Positions 1 through 11,866 of a DNA stretch of 64,000 nt are shown here, piece after piece. Within the stretch, counting starts at the first letter, position 1. Each line of letters starts with the position of its first letter. The notes beneath the pieces are model-generated. The model was not told where the DNA came from and did not search any database. It was given only the letters and a program-made list of their open reading frames with translations. A program made the position numbers and the translations under genes. Source of the stretch: Cladopsammia gracilis (lineage: Eukaryota > Cnidaria > Anthozoa > Scleractinia > Dendrophylliidae); contig JAJGOT010000348.1 in assembly GCA_022457155.1 (NCBI GenBank), positions 310,001 through 374,000 on the forward strand, written 5' to 3'.

Positions 1-11
1 CTGCATCGCCA

Positions 12-512
12 ATGATGTCCGGTCGTGATAATCTGCGCGATTCTTTAGGCGAGTTTTTGAATGCGATTGAGGAAATGAGCAACACAGTAATGGTACCTCA
101 CCTACTTGTTGATATCCCTGAGGAGAATCAACTACCAACGTCGGCCGGAAACTGTCAATGCTCCACTGGCTCTAAAGATAGTTCCCTCGCCAAGCCTAGC
201 AAGGAGCTAAATGACTCAGGTCTATACGGAACTTATCATATGCTGCTGGATATTAAAGAGGAATTAACTACGGGCAGGAAATCATCGGCTGAAGGCTGTT
301 TTCATTCCCATGTTAAAGTTGTAATGGAAAGCATGAAATATCTAACTTGGCTTGCAAAATCTTTGACGCAAAATTATTGTGAAGAAGTCTGCAACGAAGG
401 AGCTCAGTTGCGACCAAACAGCGTGTCTTACAGTGCGTTTGAAGATCTACAAAAGAGTTCAGAATTGCAACTACGGGATAAACTCGGAAAACGAAGAAAA
501 TATTCGACGTGA
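12..512 (+). CDS. Spot14/MID1IP1-like protein
   Basis: This is a 166-residue ORF with no intron seen, starting at tandem ATG codons (MMSG). Residues about 13-40 contain the family's N-terminal block (FLNAIEEMSNTVMVPHLL), which resembles the vertebrate MID1IP1/THRSP block ending in TVMVPSLLRDVP. After a variable acidic/serine-rich spacer comes a second helical block (about 70-125; LYGTYHMLLDIKEEL, then FHSHVKVVMESMKYLTWLAKSL). Vertebrate members are about 145-185 residues, so the length fits. In vertebrates the family promotes acetyl-CoA carboxylase polymerisation and lipogenesis, and MID1IP1 binds the microtubule protein MID1. Transfer of that role to this animal is inference. The window begins 11 bases upstream, so the promoter and any 5' exon are not visible. 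The C-terminal tail (KLGKRRKYST) is basic and may be lineage-specific. Confidence 0.75.
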   Translation: MMSGRDNLRDSLGEFLNAIEEMSNTVMVPHLLVDIPEENQLPTSAGNCQCSTGSKDSSLAKPSKELNDSGLYGTYHMLLDIKEELTTGRKSSAEGCFHSHVKVVMESMKYLTWLAKSLTQNYCEEVCNEGAQLRPNSVSYSAFEDLQKSSELQLRDKLGKRRKYST

Positions 513-1269
513 AGAACAAGATATTGCTTCATCTAAGCATTTTTATATCTTTGCTAAGAACACCCAGAAAAGATGTTAGAAGTCGGACGTCAAATGTTGG
601 TTTATTATTTTTTGTTCTGGAAAAGATGGCGAGTGAACTTGGACGTGGTAGATATTTTCTAACTTTGAACTGTGCATTTAAACCAAACCTACCGTCACTT
701 ATCTGATTATACGTTTATATCAATCCTCGTCTTCCACTATGTAGCGTTGGTGTTATATTTCATTTAAGTTTCTCATCCTGTGAGCTTTTACCTGTAAACC
801 TGTCGAAGCACGGAATATACGTTGTTGCGTGGAAATGTGAAAATAAACAAATTAAAGACATTGCGTAATGAGCTTTAGAACATAAGTTGAACCCGAACAA
901 TGAAAAGGCTGTAGCCTGTACAACTTATTTACTGCGAAAATTCAGAGTGGGGTATATAGCTTTAAAACTATTTTGTTTTTCTTTTTGTAAAATCTAAAAA
1001 TGGGGAAAAAGGTCGTAAAAAGTTTTCTTTATTGCTTTGCGTGACAACATCAGCAACCTCTGCCATGTGAAGATTATCGATCTGTCAACAACGCCCCTGG
1101 ATCTTCCTCTCACGTGACAGTTTGATAAGGATTTGAGAGCGATGAAGCCTAACCAATTATAAACTAGACATCAGTAAGTCTGCGAAGCTGAGAGTCTCAA
1201 GTTTGTTTGTTTTTTTTTTTAACTCTTTGGTTAAATAACCGGATTCTTTTGCGAGGTTTAAGATAAGTA
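513..1269 (+). other. 3' UTR and flank of the Spot14-like gene
   Basis: No coding sequence is recognised here. An AATAAA hexamer at 842-847 lies about 330 bases after the stop codon and is a plausible polyadenylation signal for the upstream gene. The rest is AT-rich with homopolymer runs. Confidence 0.35.
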
Positions 1270-1857
1270 CAGTTAAACCTCTCTAATACACCGATGGGAC
1301 AGAGCAAAGTGTCCGTATTAGAGAGGTGTCCGTATTATAGAGGTCACCACGATGACGTCACTTTTAAGACCCCACTGACAGTTTTGGTTCAGTAACTAAA
1401 AATAGGCCCACACTCGTCTTTTAACTGCATCTAAATTGATTAATATACAGCATTGAGACACTGTATATCAGTACGGTGTACTACATTGTAAAATTCTCAG
1501 CTACATAGGGAATACGAATCACTGTTTTAAAACGAAACGAACTACAACGCAATGCTACATGTGAAAAAGTACTATAAAGTACAATTCTGAAAACGTCTTT
1601 CGATAAATGTTTGTAACCACAAACAGATAATTGTATTACTTACTCAAACTATCATCACCTGATCACCAGTGTCCGTAATAAAGAGGTTAAGTTTATATGA
1701 ATTTGCTCTCTGGGGCTGAGATTTTATAGTGTCCGTTGTCCGTATTAGAGAGGGTCCGTATTATAGAGGTCTTTTTTAAAGAACGTATGTGAGAATTTTG
1801 TCCGGACATAGGAAACTGTCCGTAATAGAGAGGTGTTCGTAAGGAGAGGTTCGACTG
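1270..1857. mobile_element. MITE with CAGT-type TIRs and TA target sites
   Basis: The left end begins CAGTTAAACCTCTC and the right end is its inverted counterpart (GAGAGGTTCGACTG). Both are flanked by TA, as for Tc1/mariner/pogo-type insertions. Internal copies of a GTCCGTATTAGAGAGG-like motif recur near both ends (about 1310-1345, 1740-1770 and 1818-1835). No transposase ORF is present, so it is non-autonomous. A 132-bp relative lies at 20782-20913 and an isolated end near 59550-59592. Confidence 0.6.
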
Positions 1858-2056
1858 TACAGTCAAAACAGATTTAGATTTCACCAGGATTGTCAACAAA
1901 CAGTGTAACTGTGCTTAGCAATGTAGTATTCAGAACAGGGAGGTAAAGCGGTCCACGAAAAAAAGGTACTGGGTTTGATTGCTAAAAGGAAACTAAAACA
2001 TTAATTGATTAATTTCGTCCATTGCTCCAGGGAATAGATATACAGCTATTTCAATT

Positions 2057-3390
2057 GAAGGGCCGAGAGCATAACCAGCCAATGTGACTTTTTATGAATT
2101 TTTTCTTTTTTCTCGCTCAGATTTGCCCATTTTTGCATTTTTGGCATGTGAACTACAAATTAGTTGCAAAACATTATTCAGAATTTTTTCCTGTTGTTTT
2201 TCTCCGTCGTTTTCGAGAAATTCCGTATGCAAAAAAAAATATATATCAAAGGCTCCTATTGTAACGCAATATTGCGGTAAGCTTCTGTTTTCACACTGAC
2301 ACGGTTCGATATTTTTTTAAAATTGAACGCAAGGATTTTTGACGAACGCAAAAAAAAAAAAATCAATCAATCACTTTCACAATGTCCAGTTCGGAAAAAA
2401 AAGGATGCTGAGCGTGAATCGAACCCGGAGCCGTCCGAGCGCAGACCAAGGAACACATGCTCAGCGCACACTAAGTTTTATTATTTAAAGGTACATACGC
2501 ATCAAAACGCGTATCTCGATTTGAAAATCCTTTTAGATCGATTTTAATCTTGCATTTAAGACTCGATCCAAATGCGAAACATCTTTCGGTTGGCCAGCAA
2601 AAACTCACTTCGAGCTACCAAAGCTGTATTTCAAGTGCCCGACCACTCACAGCGGACCCATCTGCCACTGTCGCAAAGCATGTCGGGAAATCCTACGACA
2701 AAACAAAAATGGAGTTCCTGCCCGAAAATTATTGCAAAATACTATAAGTCTCAAACCACTTCGGATATCAGGCATTTCGACCACGGCACGGGATAGGAAA
2801 TGGCCCACAACTCTCAATGCTGCCCCTTTTCTGATCCGAAGTGATTCCAAACTTTCCCGCCGGCTCGTCTTGCCCAACAAGGTCCGTTTTTCACCTCGAG
2901 CGCTAAATGGCACTTCAGACACAAGGAAGGACAAGAAACACGACTCGTTTCTTTGAGGGGTGTTAGAGACTTAAGGATTTCCGAACTTAATGATGTCTTT
3001 CAATCACCGGACGGGCCTCATACACGTTGGCTTACACACACGCTACAGAGGCGATGTGTTGCCGTAGTGAGCTCACGATAGATAAGAGAGCCAGGCGTGC
3101 GTAAATAACGGTATTTTCGTTCAGGTTGTTGGCACTGGTCAGAAGTATTGCAGTCGCGTATTCTCACGGCCAAACTGCTTTGAAATGGCATCGCAATTAA
3201 GCTCTGAATGTACAGTCAAAGCACTGGAGGGCCAGAACTCTGCTTTTTTCAGGTGAAATTAGTCAAATTCCTTAGGGTTAGTGCAAATTCGACAAGAATT
3301 TATGATATTATTCGTTGTACGATAAACTGAGGCAAATCTGAGCAAGAAAAAATAAAAAAAGTCACATAGGATGATTATGCTCTCGGCCCT
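2057..3390. mobile_element. 1.3-kb TIR element, family A, copy 1
   Basis: The termini are GAAGGGCCGAGAGCATAA and its inverted copy TTATGCTCTCGGCCCTT. A diverged second copy occupies 30912-32340 and shares internal blocks, for example CTGTATTTCAAGTGCCCGACCA and the terminal segment about GGACTTAAGGATTTCC. No intact transposase is seen, so it is interpreted as a non-autonomous DNA transposon. It sits inside the left arm of the hairpin MITE at 2041-3705. Confidence 0.6.
2405..2470 (-). repeat. tRNA-like remnant
   Basis: Read on the minus strand, the stretch has a complementary seven-base pair of ends (GCTGAGC / GCTCAGC) and a box-B-like GGTTCGATTC followed by a T-run. It is too short for a tRNA and lacks a paired T stem, so it is best treated as a degenerate tRNA- or SINE-derived piece inside the family A element. 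Confidence 0.3.
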
Positions 3391-3560
3391 TTAATAGACA
3401 ATATTCGTATTCTGGGTATTGAACTGGAACTAGCTTACAGTCGAGGCTAATGCGGGGGAATATCATTAAAAATATTTGCATGTGAAAAGGTTCCCCCGCA
3501 TGAGCCTCGACTGCACGCTAGTTTCAGTTCAATACCGTGAATACGAATATTGTCTATTAA
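3391..3560. repeat. Inverted-repeat MITE (about 170 bp)
   Basis: The arms TTAATAGACAATATTCGTAT and ATACGAATATTGTCTATTAA are perfectly complementary. They continue inward as an imperfect hairpin (CAGTCGAGGCTAATGCGGGGG / CCCCCGCATGAGCCTCGACTG). It abuts the family A element directly, and both lie inside the outer split MITE. Confidence 0.6.
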
Positions 3561-3950
3561 CGTTGTCGGATGAAAGTTTAAAGCCAAGACCGCAAGGTAG
3601 TGTGGTAGTAAGGTAGTATAGCTATTCACAACTACCCATACTACCTTGCGGTCTTGGCTTTGAGCTTTATGATCCGACAACGTTAATTGAAATAGCTGTA
3701 TAGGGGGTAATAAAATACCGGCAAGCTGCACGAACTCATTGCATGGATGCTCGAGAATAAGGCGTTCTTCACGCCCTAAATGGTGCAGTATTATTCTTTA
3801 GAAAATACACAAAATGACAAAATATCTGAGTTTTTTTACGCAAAAAAAAAAAAAAGCCGCGTCATGTCTCTTCAGGACTCTCTTGCCACGCAACCGCAAA
3901 TATTCCCGGATCATTTGGAAATTTCAAGCTTTGGACGTAATAGATAAAAA

Positions 3951-4055
3951 ACGAGTGTGAGTTTTTCATCAGGGGTTCTAAACACTGAGAAACAGTTGAA
4001 AGCACGAAGTCAAAGGCGAGGTGTTTGGAACCCCTGATGAAAAACGAAGCACGAG
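3951..4055. repeat. Hairpin element
   Basis: The left arm contains GTTTTTCATCAGGGGTTCTAAACAC and the right arm its near-complement. The core contains GAAAGCACGAAG. A similarly organised hairpin with a related core (aggttccaaacac / gtgtttggaacct) lies at 41223-41346. Confidence 0.5.
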
Positions 4056-4203
4056 TTTTTGAGATGGCTTCTCAAACTAGTGTGTGAATTTAGTAGAACT
4101 ATTGGAGAACAATAGTTCGTTATAAGGCGTGCTCAATGGCGATTGTTTATTTGTTATTCAGTTGGTAAATAAAATGAATATTTAATATGCGGCCATGCGG
4201 TTG

Positions 4204-4397
4204 AGGCCCCGTCCACACGTATCCGGATATTTTTGAATCCGCAACTTTTTTGTTGCGGATTGGCCTTCCGTCCACACTTATCCGGCGAATTCGGGCAAAT
4301 ACGATTCGAATACGCTACGTGTGGACGCGAATATTTTCTAATCCGTAACAAAAAAGTTGCGGATTCAAAAATATCCGGATACGTGTGGACGGGGCCT
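4204..4397. mobile_element. 194-bp MITE with long TIRs
   Basis: The terminal inverted repeats exceed 50 bp, beginning AGGCCCCGTCCACACG and ending CGTGTGGACGGGGCCT. They include a second inner palindrome around the AACTTTTTTGTTGCGGATT segment. There is no coding capacity. Confidence 0.65.
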
Positions 4398-7300
4398 GAG
4401 TTTTGAAGGTAGAATTGTTAAAAGTAATTTACATAACCCCGCGTGATGGAGCTCGAGGATCAGGACCATTTCTCGTTCCCAAAACGCCTTCTCAAGAAAA
4501 GGTTTTGGTGAATAACGCCGTTCCAGCTTCAACTAAGTATAAAAAAGTGGGCTGTGATTATTTTTGCCGAATGGCAGAGGTTAAGAGAGTTTAAAATTCC
4601 GGTTTTAGATTGTGGTGGACTTTCTAAGGACTACGATTTGCACAAGGTTACAGCTGTGAGTGCAGATATTGCTGGAATGGACGCTCTGTCTCTGAACCAT
4701 TGGTTGTCAAAATTCCTGATGGAGGTAGCTATTGCTTTATAGGATGTTGTTTTCCAGAAAGGAAACTTCAAAAACTGTACAATCAATGTAACGGTGTCTA
4801 AGAAGGAATAATGTGTTGCTGTATTGTTGTTGTAAGCAATGAATCAAGCGGGAAATATGCTGTAATTAGCATTAAGACTAATTAAAATTCAAGTTTCTTG
4901 ATCAGTGTCTTGATCAGTTTTTTAATAAACGAACGTGTCTTGGTCGGTATGTTCAGTGGGTATCAACAAACATGCACCTGACCTAATTCATGCAACCTGA
5001 TTGGGTCATCAGCTCATGAACTATGGAGCTAAAGTTTATTGACCAGTTTAACTATGGACACCATAGTTATCGGAAAGAATGTTGATGACCAGAAGTGGTG
5101 CTCAATCCTTGTTTTTACGAATTCATTGGAGTTACCTATGATTATAAGAATTGTAGTTCAGCGTTATTTACTGTATAATTATTTTAATGCAATTTTGTAA
5201 AAGATGCACTCAGTGAACAGTCATAGAACCGTGAGGTTATTTCAACAATAGCTGTAGTCTTAACGCGACTATCGAAGGCGCCAATACTGTTCAAGCCATA
5301 ATTATTGCAAAAAGCTTGTATATAAAATAAGCCCAGTAGCGGAATAGTAAAAGTAATAGGTGAATTCAGTACCAATGATTTACTTTTCCCTCCGGCATAT
5401 TTTTGGTAACAAGTCGCACATGTTTTGTTATCATATGAGAGCTTTAGCTCCGTTGTAATTTCAGACGCACTCGTCTATGACAAACTTTGGGTCATAACGT
5501 TTTCGGCTTTAACTAAAAGTTACAGCTATCATCCAGCAATGATATGAAGGGATTCATTTTAACAGGAGAAAAATATTTTTAGTGATATTAGAGCTTAAGT
5601 GGACCCCGCAGTGAAATTTTTTGCTGCTATATTAGTCTCAAATTTCTGGAATCAGCTTCAACGAAATCGGTGGAGCCGAAGTGCAGAAATATTGAGACCA
5701 TCTAATTCAGCTCTGAAATTCTCTTGAAATTTCCTATACATCATGCTCTTCGGACAAAACAAGCCACGAACCCAAATTTCTGGGAGAAACCTTCTCAATT
5801 CTTGCTAAATCTGAGTGCCAAGCCGATTGCCAATCATTCGAATAGTCAGAAAAAAAGTATTCACTAGTTCTGTAAACATTGTGAAATGCTGGACATTTCC
5901 AACATTTTTCGAAGATTATCCAGCAGTTTTGTGTCAAACTCCTTCCATATGAATTTCAATATACTGTAATGTTTTTGCATAGATTTTTGGGGCTGTACAA
6001 GGCTTTGAATACTAGGGAGAAATAGTCGTTGGGATTATAAGCTATTTCGCATCTGAACTCAGGCGAAGCAGACGAGCAGTTTTCAGTGTTTAGGAATACG
6101 AAACGAGCACGTGCGGCAGTTACTCTGAGAATTCGCACCCTTATAAGGGGGCGTTAGTGATAGCGCGTCAGCGATCCCAGGAGGGGAAAGAAAATAGAAC
6201 TCAAATCTGCAAAAGACCGCAAACGATAATGCTGTAAACTGATAATGGGGAGAGAAAATACTGGGTTAAGATCAAAATTCAATGGATATAGTAACAACCT
6301 ATCTTTCCTCCTCTCCTGTGCTCGCTTGGACTGTATTAATTAGGAATCGATCCATGGGTCAGGTTAACTTGCGATCAGGCGTCCTTTATCGAAGCGAAAG
6401 CCGTTGGAAAAACGCGGGGAGAGAAAAATTTTCCCTCCCCGCGCTTCCGCCGACTTTCGCGCCGAAAAGAGTAAACGATTAATAATCGATAGGGGTAATA
6501 CCCCTACCCCTGTGTGCGTTTTATCATTTTAACGATCGATACATTCCTGCCAGAGCTCGATCAGGTTACAGTTTCTCTGTCTTCATTAGCCAACTTAGCC
6601 GCCAACTGTACACTGAGCGCAGTAGCGTCAAAAAATACCTGGGGACGAGGTTGCAGTAGCCTGTGTTACACTGAGACACCGAAGTAAGGGAAATGGTTAA
6701 AACTACTTCTACCGTTTAACATAACGACGGGTAGTCTCCTTATATGCCCCGTCTCTCCCACCCTGGTGTCTTGTTGGTATAGCCCCCAAATGTAAAGAGT
6801 AATTGAGAAAAAGATTCAAACCTTCCTGTGCGTTTTACTTGCAATGCAAGCTTCATGCACACGGAATATTAATGTCTAATCTCATATTTTTAGGCTAATA
6901 AATAGAGGTTATTCAGCGTGAAGTCGTGTAATACGGCTGAATATTTTTTACGAGTCAGTTTTTATTTTTTATTTTTAATGTGGGTCTTCGTCGAGTATAC
7001 TTGTTATGACCACTTTCCTAAATAAGGGCGCCAGTTCGAGCGTGCGCGCGCGACTCCTCCTCACGTCTAAAAAATAAACGCAACGTCATTGTAAATAAAC
7101 ACCTCTTCTAACGTAGTGAGCATTGTGTATGTGCCTGTGATCTTGTCTTCGACTGCAATTGGCCACTCCGAAAAATACCATAATACTCTTTTATGTGAAG
7201 GATCAACCTCACCGGGGTGTAATTATTCAAGTCTCCTTTGTTACAATGGCACAATGCCATTCAGAATACATGTAGGAACGCTAGGACGTAGCATTGTGTG

Positions 7301-8874
7301 TTCGCATACAAATGTGCACTGTATGCAAATTGCCAGGAAGTTGAAGCATAGCACGTGCAGTTCGTGCTGAAAACAAAAGAAATCGTAAAAATGAGGGTTA
7401 TATGAAGCACCACCCAAACCTTCACTTTAAAGAGTATTATGGTATTTTTAATAGTTTCTGGAGTGGGCAATTGGTTTGCTTACAATTTGCAAGCTGTTAC
7501 CTTATTATTGATTATATTGATATAGAGCAGTCAGTTTTCAACGAGTGTCGAAAGTAATTTAGCAATTGCTGTGGTTTTGTACTGCTACAGGAGGTAATAA
7601 GCTCCTGACTGCTATGCTACAAAACCACAAGCATTTTCCCGCGCTTGGCGCTGACTACATGTATTTGTCACGAGTTCTGATTGGTTCAATGGATTGTCTG
7701 CGTAGGCTGTGATTGGTCAGAGTGATTACCTGCGACTGGTCCGAGTCTGAACAGCTGTCATGTTATCACTTCCGTGGGGAAGAAAGGAAAGAGCGGTTCT
7801 TAGCGCTAACTGGCGTATTTTCTGCAGTCTTTCAATTGACTTTATCTTGCAAATAAACTTATCTATTATCTGTATGGAACTGAACCACCTTAGTAGCGAG
7901 TGGCATGCTAATAACAGTGCTAGCCCCTGAAGAAGCTTTGTTTTGTAAAGCGAAATATTGGGCACCATTATATTCAACCTTTATTTTATTTTATTTGCTT
8001 TTACTTCTGTTTTTCTGCCGTAAGGATCAGTTTGCCGTTTCTTTCGTTTCACTTCAAGTATTAATACTGATCCGGCCATTCTCAACGGTTTGTTGCAGTG
8101 ATCGTGTATTCTGTTTCTTTTAATGCTAATAACAGTTTTGAAAGCTGAAGGCGGCCTATGTCGGTGAATGATAGCAGGTGCATTTTGCTGTTAGAGCGGA
8201 TATTCATTTCTTATTATTCAAATACCAAACAAAAAAAAAACACCCCGAGAAGAGGTTAACGTTTTACTGACGTTTCTATTGCAATTGTCATCATTTTTCT
8301 GTCCTTCTTTCAAAGAAATTCAATTTAATAATGTAATCCAAAGCGATTTTCATGCATATTTTAACGTTTCAAAATTAGGCGAATTTGATGTGACATCAGT
8401 TGATGATATTTTTATTCAGGTCACATCACTTGTCTGCTTGACAATATATTGATTGTAAGGAGAAATCAGATGTCGATCACTAAACTTTGGTAGTACATCA
8501 AGACAATGGGCCATCAGTTGATTATTTTCGTTACTCTCTTCACCTGCTTTCCTAACAATGTATTGATATTACAAGGAGAAGATAGATCTTTGTTGTTATA
8601 AAAAGAAATGGAAATAGATCGCGCCTCAATGACGCGGTGAAGAAAAGATTGTTATCAACGACAGATGTCAAGCTATGTTTTGGTTTCAATATGCAAATAT
8701 TTCGCTTTTCTCAGTCGGAATCACAAACAACAACAGTGTACAGAACGCCTATTCTTGAACTTTTAAATCCAAACTGGCAGGACAAGCCTAAAACAAAGAC
8801 TCGGGCAAAGCTTTCTTCGCAAGTTTTATTAATTCAGAGATTATTTTAAGTGAACCACAAGCACTTGACGAGGG
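4398..8874. other. Intergenic stretch without recognised genes
   Basis: Only short uninterrupted reading frames occur, and none resembles a known family or has convincing splice context. About 7520-7760 belongs to a dispersed repeat that recurs near 10745-11035 (shared blocks such as CTACATGTATTTG and TGATTGGtCAGAGTGA). The segment 6400-6470 is a GC-richer imperfect inverted repeat. 5' UTR or promoter sequence of the FAM167-like gene should lie in the last few hundred bases. Confidence 0.4.
7520..7760. repeat. Dispersed repeat, copy 1
   Basis: Shares scattered blocks with 10745-11035: a TTTTCAACGAGTGTCG-like end, GGCTACATGTATTTG-like, GTTCTGATTGGTT-like and GATTGGTCAGAGTGA-like segments. It contains an imperfect hairpin around TGTGGTTTTGTA / TACAAAACCACA. 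No protein is encoded. Confidence 0.4.
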
Positions 8875-9087
8875 ATGGATACCGAGTATACTGAGCATAT
8901 GCAACTCGCCAAGCGACATTCTTTTCCGTACATGAAAGTGTATACATGGAATATGCTGAGATCACAGAGTCAAGTGGAAATTCCTCTCAATCACACGGAC
9001 TCGGCTCCTGTTATAAACTCCGACGGCACGAGCAAAGAACGCCAAGCACGTTTAGAAGAAGCTGTAGTGTGGATCCGAAAGGAGTTG
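8875..9087 (+). CDS. FAM167-like protein, exon 1
   Basis: This exon gives 71 codons from an ATG preceded by GACGAGG, ending in a clean donor (TTG|GTAAGT). The last residues, ERQARLEEAVVWIRKEL, match the conserved FAM167 block in which vertebrate proteins read AIAWLRKEL. It splices in phase 0 to 10312-10509, giving a predicted 136-residue protein, shorter than human FAM167A (214). The difference lies in the N-terminal part, so a further upstream exon is possible. The family is poorly characterised, and no reaction or partner can be claimed from sequence. Confidence 0.65.
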
Positions 9088-10311
9088 GTAAGTATATAAT
9101 TTTAAAATAAAATTTCACGAGTGAAACCAAAAAAAAATTGAATTACTATTGTACAATCACTCTGTGATTTGAAAATAACTTCAGAGTTTAAACAAACGCA
9201 TCTTCTTAACAGGGTTATACTAAATTTTATACGACGACAGGTCCATACAGATTTTATGTACTTTAATTGTTTCTGCTGAGAGCTTGTTTGGATTACATGT
9301 GGTCGTAACAATGGCTGAACAGTCTGTACCGCACCGCAACAAGCAAAAGACATGTATGGCTTCACATGCTCTGATTTTAAACCTTCACTCAACTCTTAGC
9401 AACGTACTTGTTACCATTTTGAATTATTTCTTTCTCTGTCAAGAGATGTTTGCTTTAAAAGAGGAAAAGGAATTTACACGATAAATGGGAAATCAATAAC
9501 CCGAGACGACTTATCTGATCTAAGCACGTAACACAAACAAAACAACCTGTTATCACACAGAATCACAGTCAAGTTGAGGTCAGGATAGGAGAAGGACGGG
9601 CGATTGAACAGAAGTCCACGACCGTGACGTACTATTATTCGGCACATGCACAGACAGTAACAATACAACATCCTTTACTGTAAACTAGCTACGGAACTAT
9701 TTAATCTTCGACGACGCGTTTTTATGCAAATTTAAAGAGATGGTAAAATTAGCATTGAGAAATTGGCGTTATATATTCCTTAGCTGTTTAGTGCTGTTTA
9801 TACACCCAAACAAGTCCATACACGACATGCGTTGCCTTTGAAAAGTTAAGCAGCAGCTTTATTTCGGTAATAAAAGACAATCACACATGTTCACTGCTAC
9901 AAATGCTTAATTGTCTGGCCGCCGTTATATCGTGAGGAACACGTTCATCGGGTTCCTTCTGCATGTACCGGAGCACAGATTAGGTAAAACAAAAGGAACA
10001 AATGGGTACCGGTACATGCAGAAAGACCCGTTCATCGAGTTTACAACTTAATTTGTATTTCTACACTTTCTTAATCAAGGTAAACAAATCTACATCAGTA
10101 GGATTAATGTTATTGACTTTCATTATTAATCAAAATCAATTACTCATAAAATATATTATCATTTTCCTCTTCATTTCAAAATAAAAAAGCGCTCCAGTTG
10201 TCCATGTTGTTATGCTGCCTTTTGCCGGGATCCATGTTGCCACAGACCGATCCTTCCTGTGGTAACATGCTTTCCGACTCCGTTTTGACCAGAGTTTTAC
10301 TGTTTCCACAG
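9088..10311 (+). other. Intron of the FAM167-like gene
   Basis: A phase-0 GT-AG intron of 1,224 bp. No other gene or clear mobile element is recognised inside it. Confidence 0.5.
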
Positions 10312-10509
10312 TCAGACATGCGACATCAAGACAAGTGCCTAACACGGCAGTTTATTCAACTCAGAGCTACAATCCAGCGCATTAAAAGTGAGAACAGTCT
10401 TCTGGATGGAATGGGCGTCACAGATCACCTCAAAGAACCTTCCTTCAGACACTCCATACCAGGCCCTACTCTTCGACCAACACTTGGCAGGAGTTTTTCT
10501 AATATGTAA
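10312..10509 (+). CDS. FAM167-like protein, exon 2 (terminal)
   Basis: The exon follows a pyrimidine-rich tract and CAG acceptor (TGTTTCCACAG) and continues the frame of 8875-9087. It encodes a predicted coiled-coil/helical block (MRHQDKCLTRQFIQLRATI) matching the FAM167 segment after WLRKEL (vertebrate form MRLQDQQLARQLMRLRGDI). A basic, serine/proline-rich tail follows and ends at TAA 10507-10509. Identity rests on remembered family sequence and on the conserved split between the two blocks. Confidence 0.65.
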   Translation, partial: SDMRHQDKCLTRQFIQLRATIQRIKSENSLLDGMGVTDHLKEPSFRHSIPGPTLRPTLGRSFSNM

Positions 10510-10744
10510 CATTGTAGAAACGGAAAAAATATTGTATGAAATCGTATTAATAGCTACAAACTGATTTAATGAAGGCTTTTTCCATTACGCCGACACCTTG
10601 AACCTTTTTATGAGGAAAACAAAATTCATAAAGCCTCTTTAAAGCAATCGCCAGCGCACTTCAACGTAAGCGGAAATATAACTGCTTAAAATTAGTTAGA
10701 AGAATTAGCCAAGAAACAGGTTTTGTGTTGACACAATTTTGCGT

Positions 10745-11035
10745 TCGAGGCCCTTATGTGCCACTAAGTAACAGGTGACAATTTTGCGTTTTAGAGCCAT
10801 TTTTCATTGCATTGAGCGTGGAACGGAATTTTTCGATTGCTTAAAAAACCTCGCGCCACTTTCTCAACCAAAACCAAAACTAGTTATGACTTGCTCTCAC
10901 GCGTTTTACCGCGCCGGCTACATGTATTTGCTTGGGGTTCTGGTTGGTTATTTGGCTTGTCTTCCCCTGCTATGATTGGCCAGAGTGACTGCTTTTGTTC
11001 TGGTTTTACGACACTCAATTGAAAACCGCTCTAAC
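10745..11035. repeat. Dispersed repeat, copy 2
   Basis: Shares blocks with 7520-7760 (see that entry), including the segments around GGCTACATGTATTTGCTTGG and GATTGGCCAGAGTGACTG. Divergence is high, suggesting an old family. Confidence 0.4.
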
Positions 11036-11866
11036 ACTGAGTTTGTTCAGCAATTCAACGCACTCCAACCAATCAGACCATTATTGGTCACACACGGATA
11101 ACAACGGTCTACTGTTTAAGTTATGAGCTTCGCAACTAACCAATCCGATAAAATATGAACAATCAGACAGTGTTAATACAACCAAATGATTTTATTTTTA
11201 TCGCTAACTTTATGGTTTTTAATTTTTTGACATTTGAAACCGTTATTGAAAATATCGTTCATAAAAAATTCTTAATATTTTTGTTCAATATAGACTATTG
11301 GAATTCTGATATATTAAATGACGTTAAACCTGATTCTGTACAATAAATTTCTATGTAAATTGTTAATGGAGGATTTTATTTTTTCCTGACTCACTGGAAA
11401 GTACAAAATTTTATACCATCTAGATACTATAATAAAAACTTGCCTCTATAACTGAAATAATTTACACTGTCTCCGGACTCGCTAATAATTAAACGTGCAG
11501 TTATTCTGGGTCCAGTTGTTCGAAAGACAATTAAATACAGTAACCCGCAGTAAAACAGTAATCAACGTTTTGATCTCTTTTGCTTAAAAAACATTCTCGC
11601 TACTTATTTCAAGTTAGTGCAAGTCACATGTTAGAAAGCGTCATGTCAGTAAATAACGTAAATAATTAATTACCTTTATTCTGATCAGCAACCGGGGCCC
11701 GCCTGGTTGTCATGGAGATATGAAATTAATCGAATGGCTGTATAAATCAACAGTATTTTTCATTTTGGGTATTTGTTTTACGCCATAATAACTGCTGTGT
11801 AAAAATCATTTCGTTCCCAGAAATAGTTATCCAGCTTTATCACTCTACAATACGTGTCAGCAAATC

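Larger units (their letters stand above)
2041..3705. mobile_element. Hairpin MITE split by nested insertions
   Basis: The outer ends read TACAGCTATTTCAATT (2041-2056) and its reverse complement (about 3690-3705). An intact relative at 58162-58344 has the same terminus followed directly by AACGTTGTCGGATGA. Here that continuation appears only at 3557, so about 1.5 kb has been inserted within the left arm. The inner hairpin (3575-3670) carries inverted copies of AAGCCAAGACCGCAAGGTAG. No ORF is recognised. Confidence 0.6.

Noticed and set aside
2405..2470. Possible tRNA gene on the minus strand
   Set aside because: Complementary ends and a box-B-like word exist, but the total length is too short and the T stem does not pair; kept only as a remnant.
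8637..8849. 70-codon ORF just upstream of the FAM167-like exon 1
   Set aside because: Different frame, a stop before the exon and no similarity to FAM167; could be 5' UTR but not coding on present evidence.
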